A stretch of DNA of 5,896 bases from Nocardioides sp. (lineage in GTDB: Bacteria; Actinomycetota; Actinomycetes; Propionibacteriales; Nocardioidaceae): assembly GCA_021731205.1 (NCBI GenBank), contig JAKFXV010000180.1, positions 1 to 5,896 of the forward strand, in the 5' to 3' direction. Of this stretch, positions 5,540 through 5,896 are shown piece by piece. The first letter of the stretch is position 1, and each line of letters begins with the position of its first letter. Both the position numbers and the translations under genes were made by a program. The notes beneath the pieces are model-generated. The model did not search any database, was not told the origin of the DNA, and saw only the letters and a list, made by a program, of their open reading frames with translations.

Positions 5540-5896
5540 TCAGTTGGCCGGCAAGCCGAACTTGTCGAGCCGTTCGAGAATCACGCCCTCGCGCAACGCC
5601 CACGGGCAGATCTCCAGCTCCGGAAGCCCGAAGATGTCCATCACCGCCTCGGCTACGAGCGCCCCCGGAACGATCTGGTGGGCCCGGCTCACCGACACCC
5701 CGGGCAGCACCGCGAGCTGATCGGGAGACATGTCGATCAACTTGGGGATCCAGCCCGAGAGATCGGCGGCGGTGAGGGTGCGCGCCACGAGATGCCCCTC
5801 CGCCGACGGGGCCGCTCCGCAGATCCTTGCCAGCGACCGGAACGTCTTGGACGTGGCCGCGGCCCGGTCGGGCATTCCGGCCCGGAGCAGATGCCC
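5540..5896 (-). CDS. Ppx/GppA-family phosphatase, C-terminal end (5' truncated)
   Basis: The last 118 codons are visible; the frame stays open to the window edge, so the Met at 5873-5875 is internal rather than the start. The segment reads [20 protein letters not shown], then [38 protein letters not shown] and [19 protein letters not shown]. The SKTFR, LPGVS..RA.Q..PGALVAE and CPWALREG motifs belong to the C-terminal half of the exopolyphosphatase / guanosine pentaphosphate phosphohydrolase superfamily in actinobacteria. Members cleave inorganic polyphosphate or pppGpp; which applies cannot be decided without the N-terminal actin-like ATPase fold. It is probably the first visible gene of the minus-strand series, or part of a longer operon beyond the edge. 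Confidence 0.93.
   Translation of the reverse strand, partial: GHLLRAGMPDRAAATSKTFRSLARICGAAPSAEGHLVARTLTAADLSGWIPKLIDMSPDQLAVLPGVSVSRAHQIVPGALVAEAVMDIFGLPELEICPWALREGVILERLDKFGLPAN

Noticed and set aside
4930..5775. 281-codon plus-strand open frame antisense to the ABC ATPase and Ppx/GppA genes
   Set aside because: The opposite strand holds clear ATPase motifs; the plus-strand product is low in hydrophobic order, shows no family motif and looks like a GC-skew artefact.

Overview
The window is GC-rich (roughly two thirds G+C) and carries a dense set of genes, nearly all on the minus strand. The gene content points to an actinobacterium (Actinomycetota). The clearest evidence is a 33-residue Lys/Arg-rich protein of the bS22 (AURKAIP1/COX24-like) type next to a small excisionase-type helix-turn-helix gene. 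From memory, that pair lies close to proC in mycobacteria (the Rv0500 / Rv0500A / Rv0500B neighbourhood) and many relatives. Family or genus cannot be fixed from the sequence alone; a Propionibacteriales-like organism is only a guess.

Layout from left to right. Bases 1-169 (+) are the 3' end of a polar amino acid ABC transporter ATPase. Five bases later, convergent to it, ends the tiny bS22 gene (175-276, -). Then come the helix-turn-helix protein (425-649, -), a gap with an imperfect dyad, and AcuC, an HDAC-family deacetylase (823-2034, -). The acuC-proC gap is filled by a 61-bp hairpin-forming element in two tandem copies. Then follow proC (2195-3010, -), a monofunctional proline dehydrogenase (3023-3976, -), an ABC-2 export permease (4052-4789, -), its ATPase (4786-5499, -) and the 3' end of a Ppx/GppA-type phosphatase (5540 to the window edge, -).

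Transcription on the minus strand runs from high to low coordinates: Ppx/GppA, ABC ATPase, ABC permease, proline dehydrogenase, ProC, AcuC, HTH, bS22. The ATPase and permease overlap by four bases, and the ribosome binding site of proC overlaps the stop codon of the dehydrogenase, so both pairs are probably translationally coupled. The two proline enzymes catalyse opposing steps: the dehydrogenase oxidises proline to pyrroline-5-carboxylate and ProC reduces it back. The wider gaps (proC-acuC 160 bp, acuC-HTH 173 bp, HTH-bS22 148 bp) are where separate promoters or terminators would lie. No gene-free stretch exceeds 300 bases.

The gene content is mostly ordinary housekeeping and metabolism. 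I saw no CRISPR array, transposase, tRNA or rRNA and no evident new multi-gene system. The most unusual item is the tandem palindromic element between proC and acuC, whose arm supplies the ATG of acuC.
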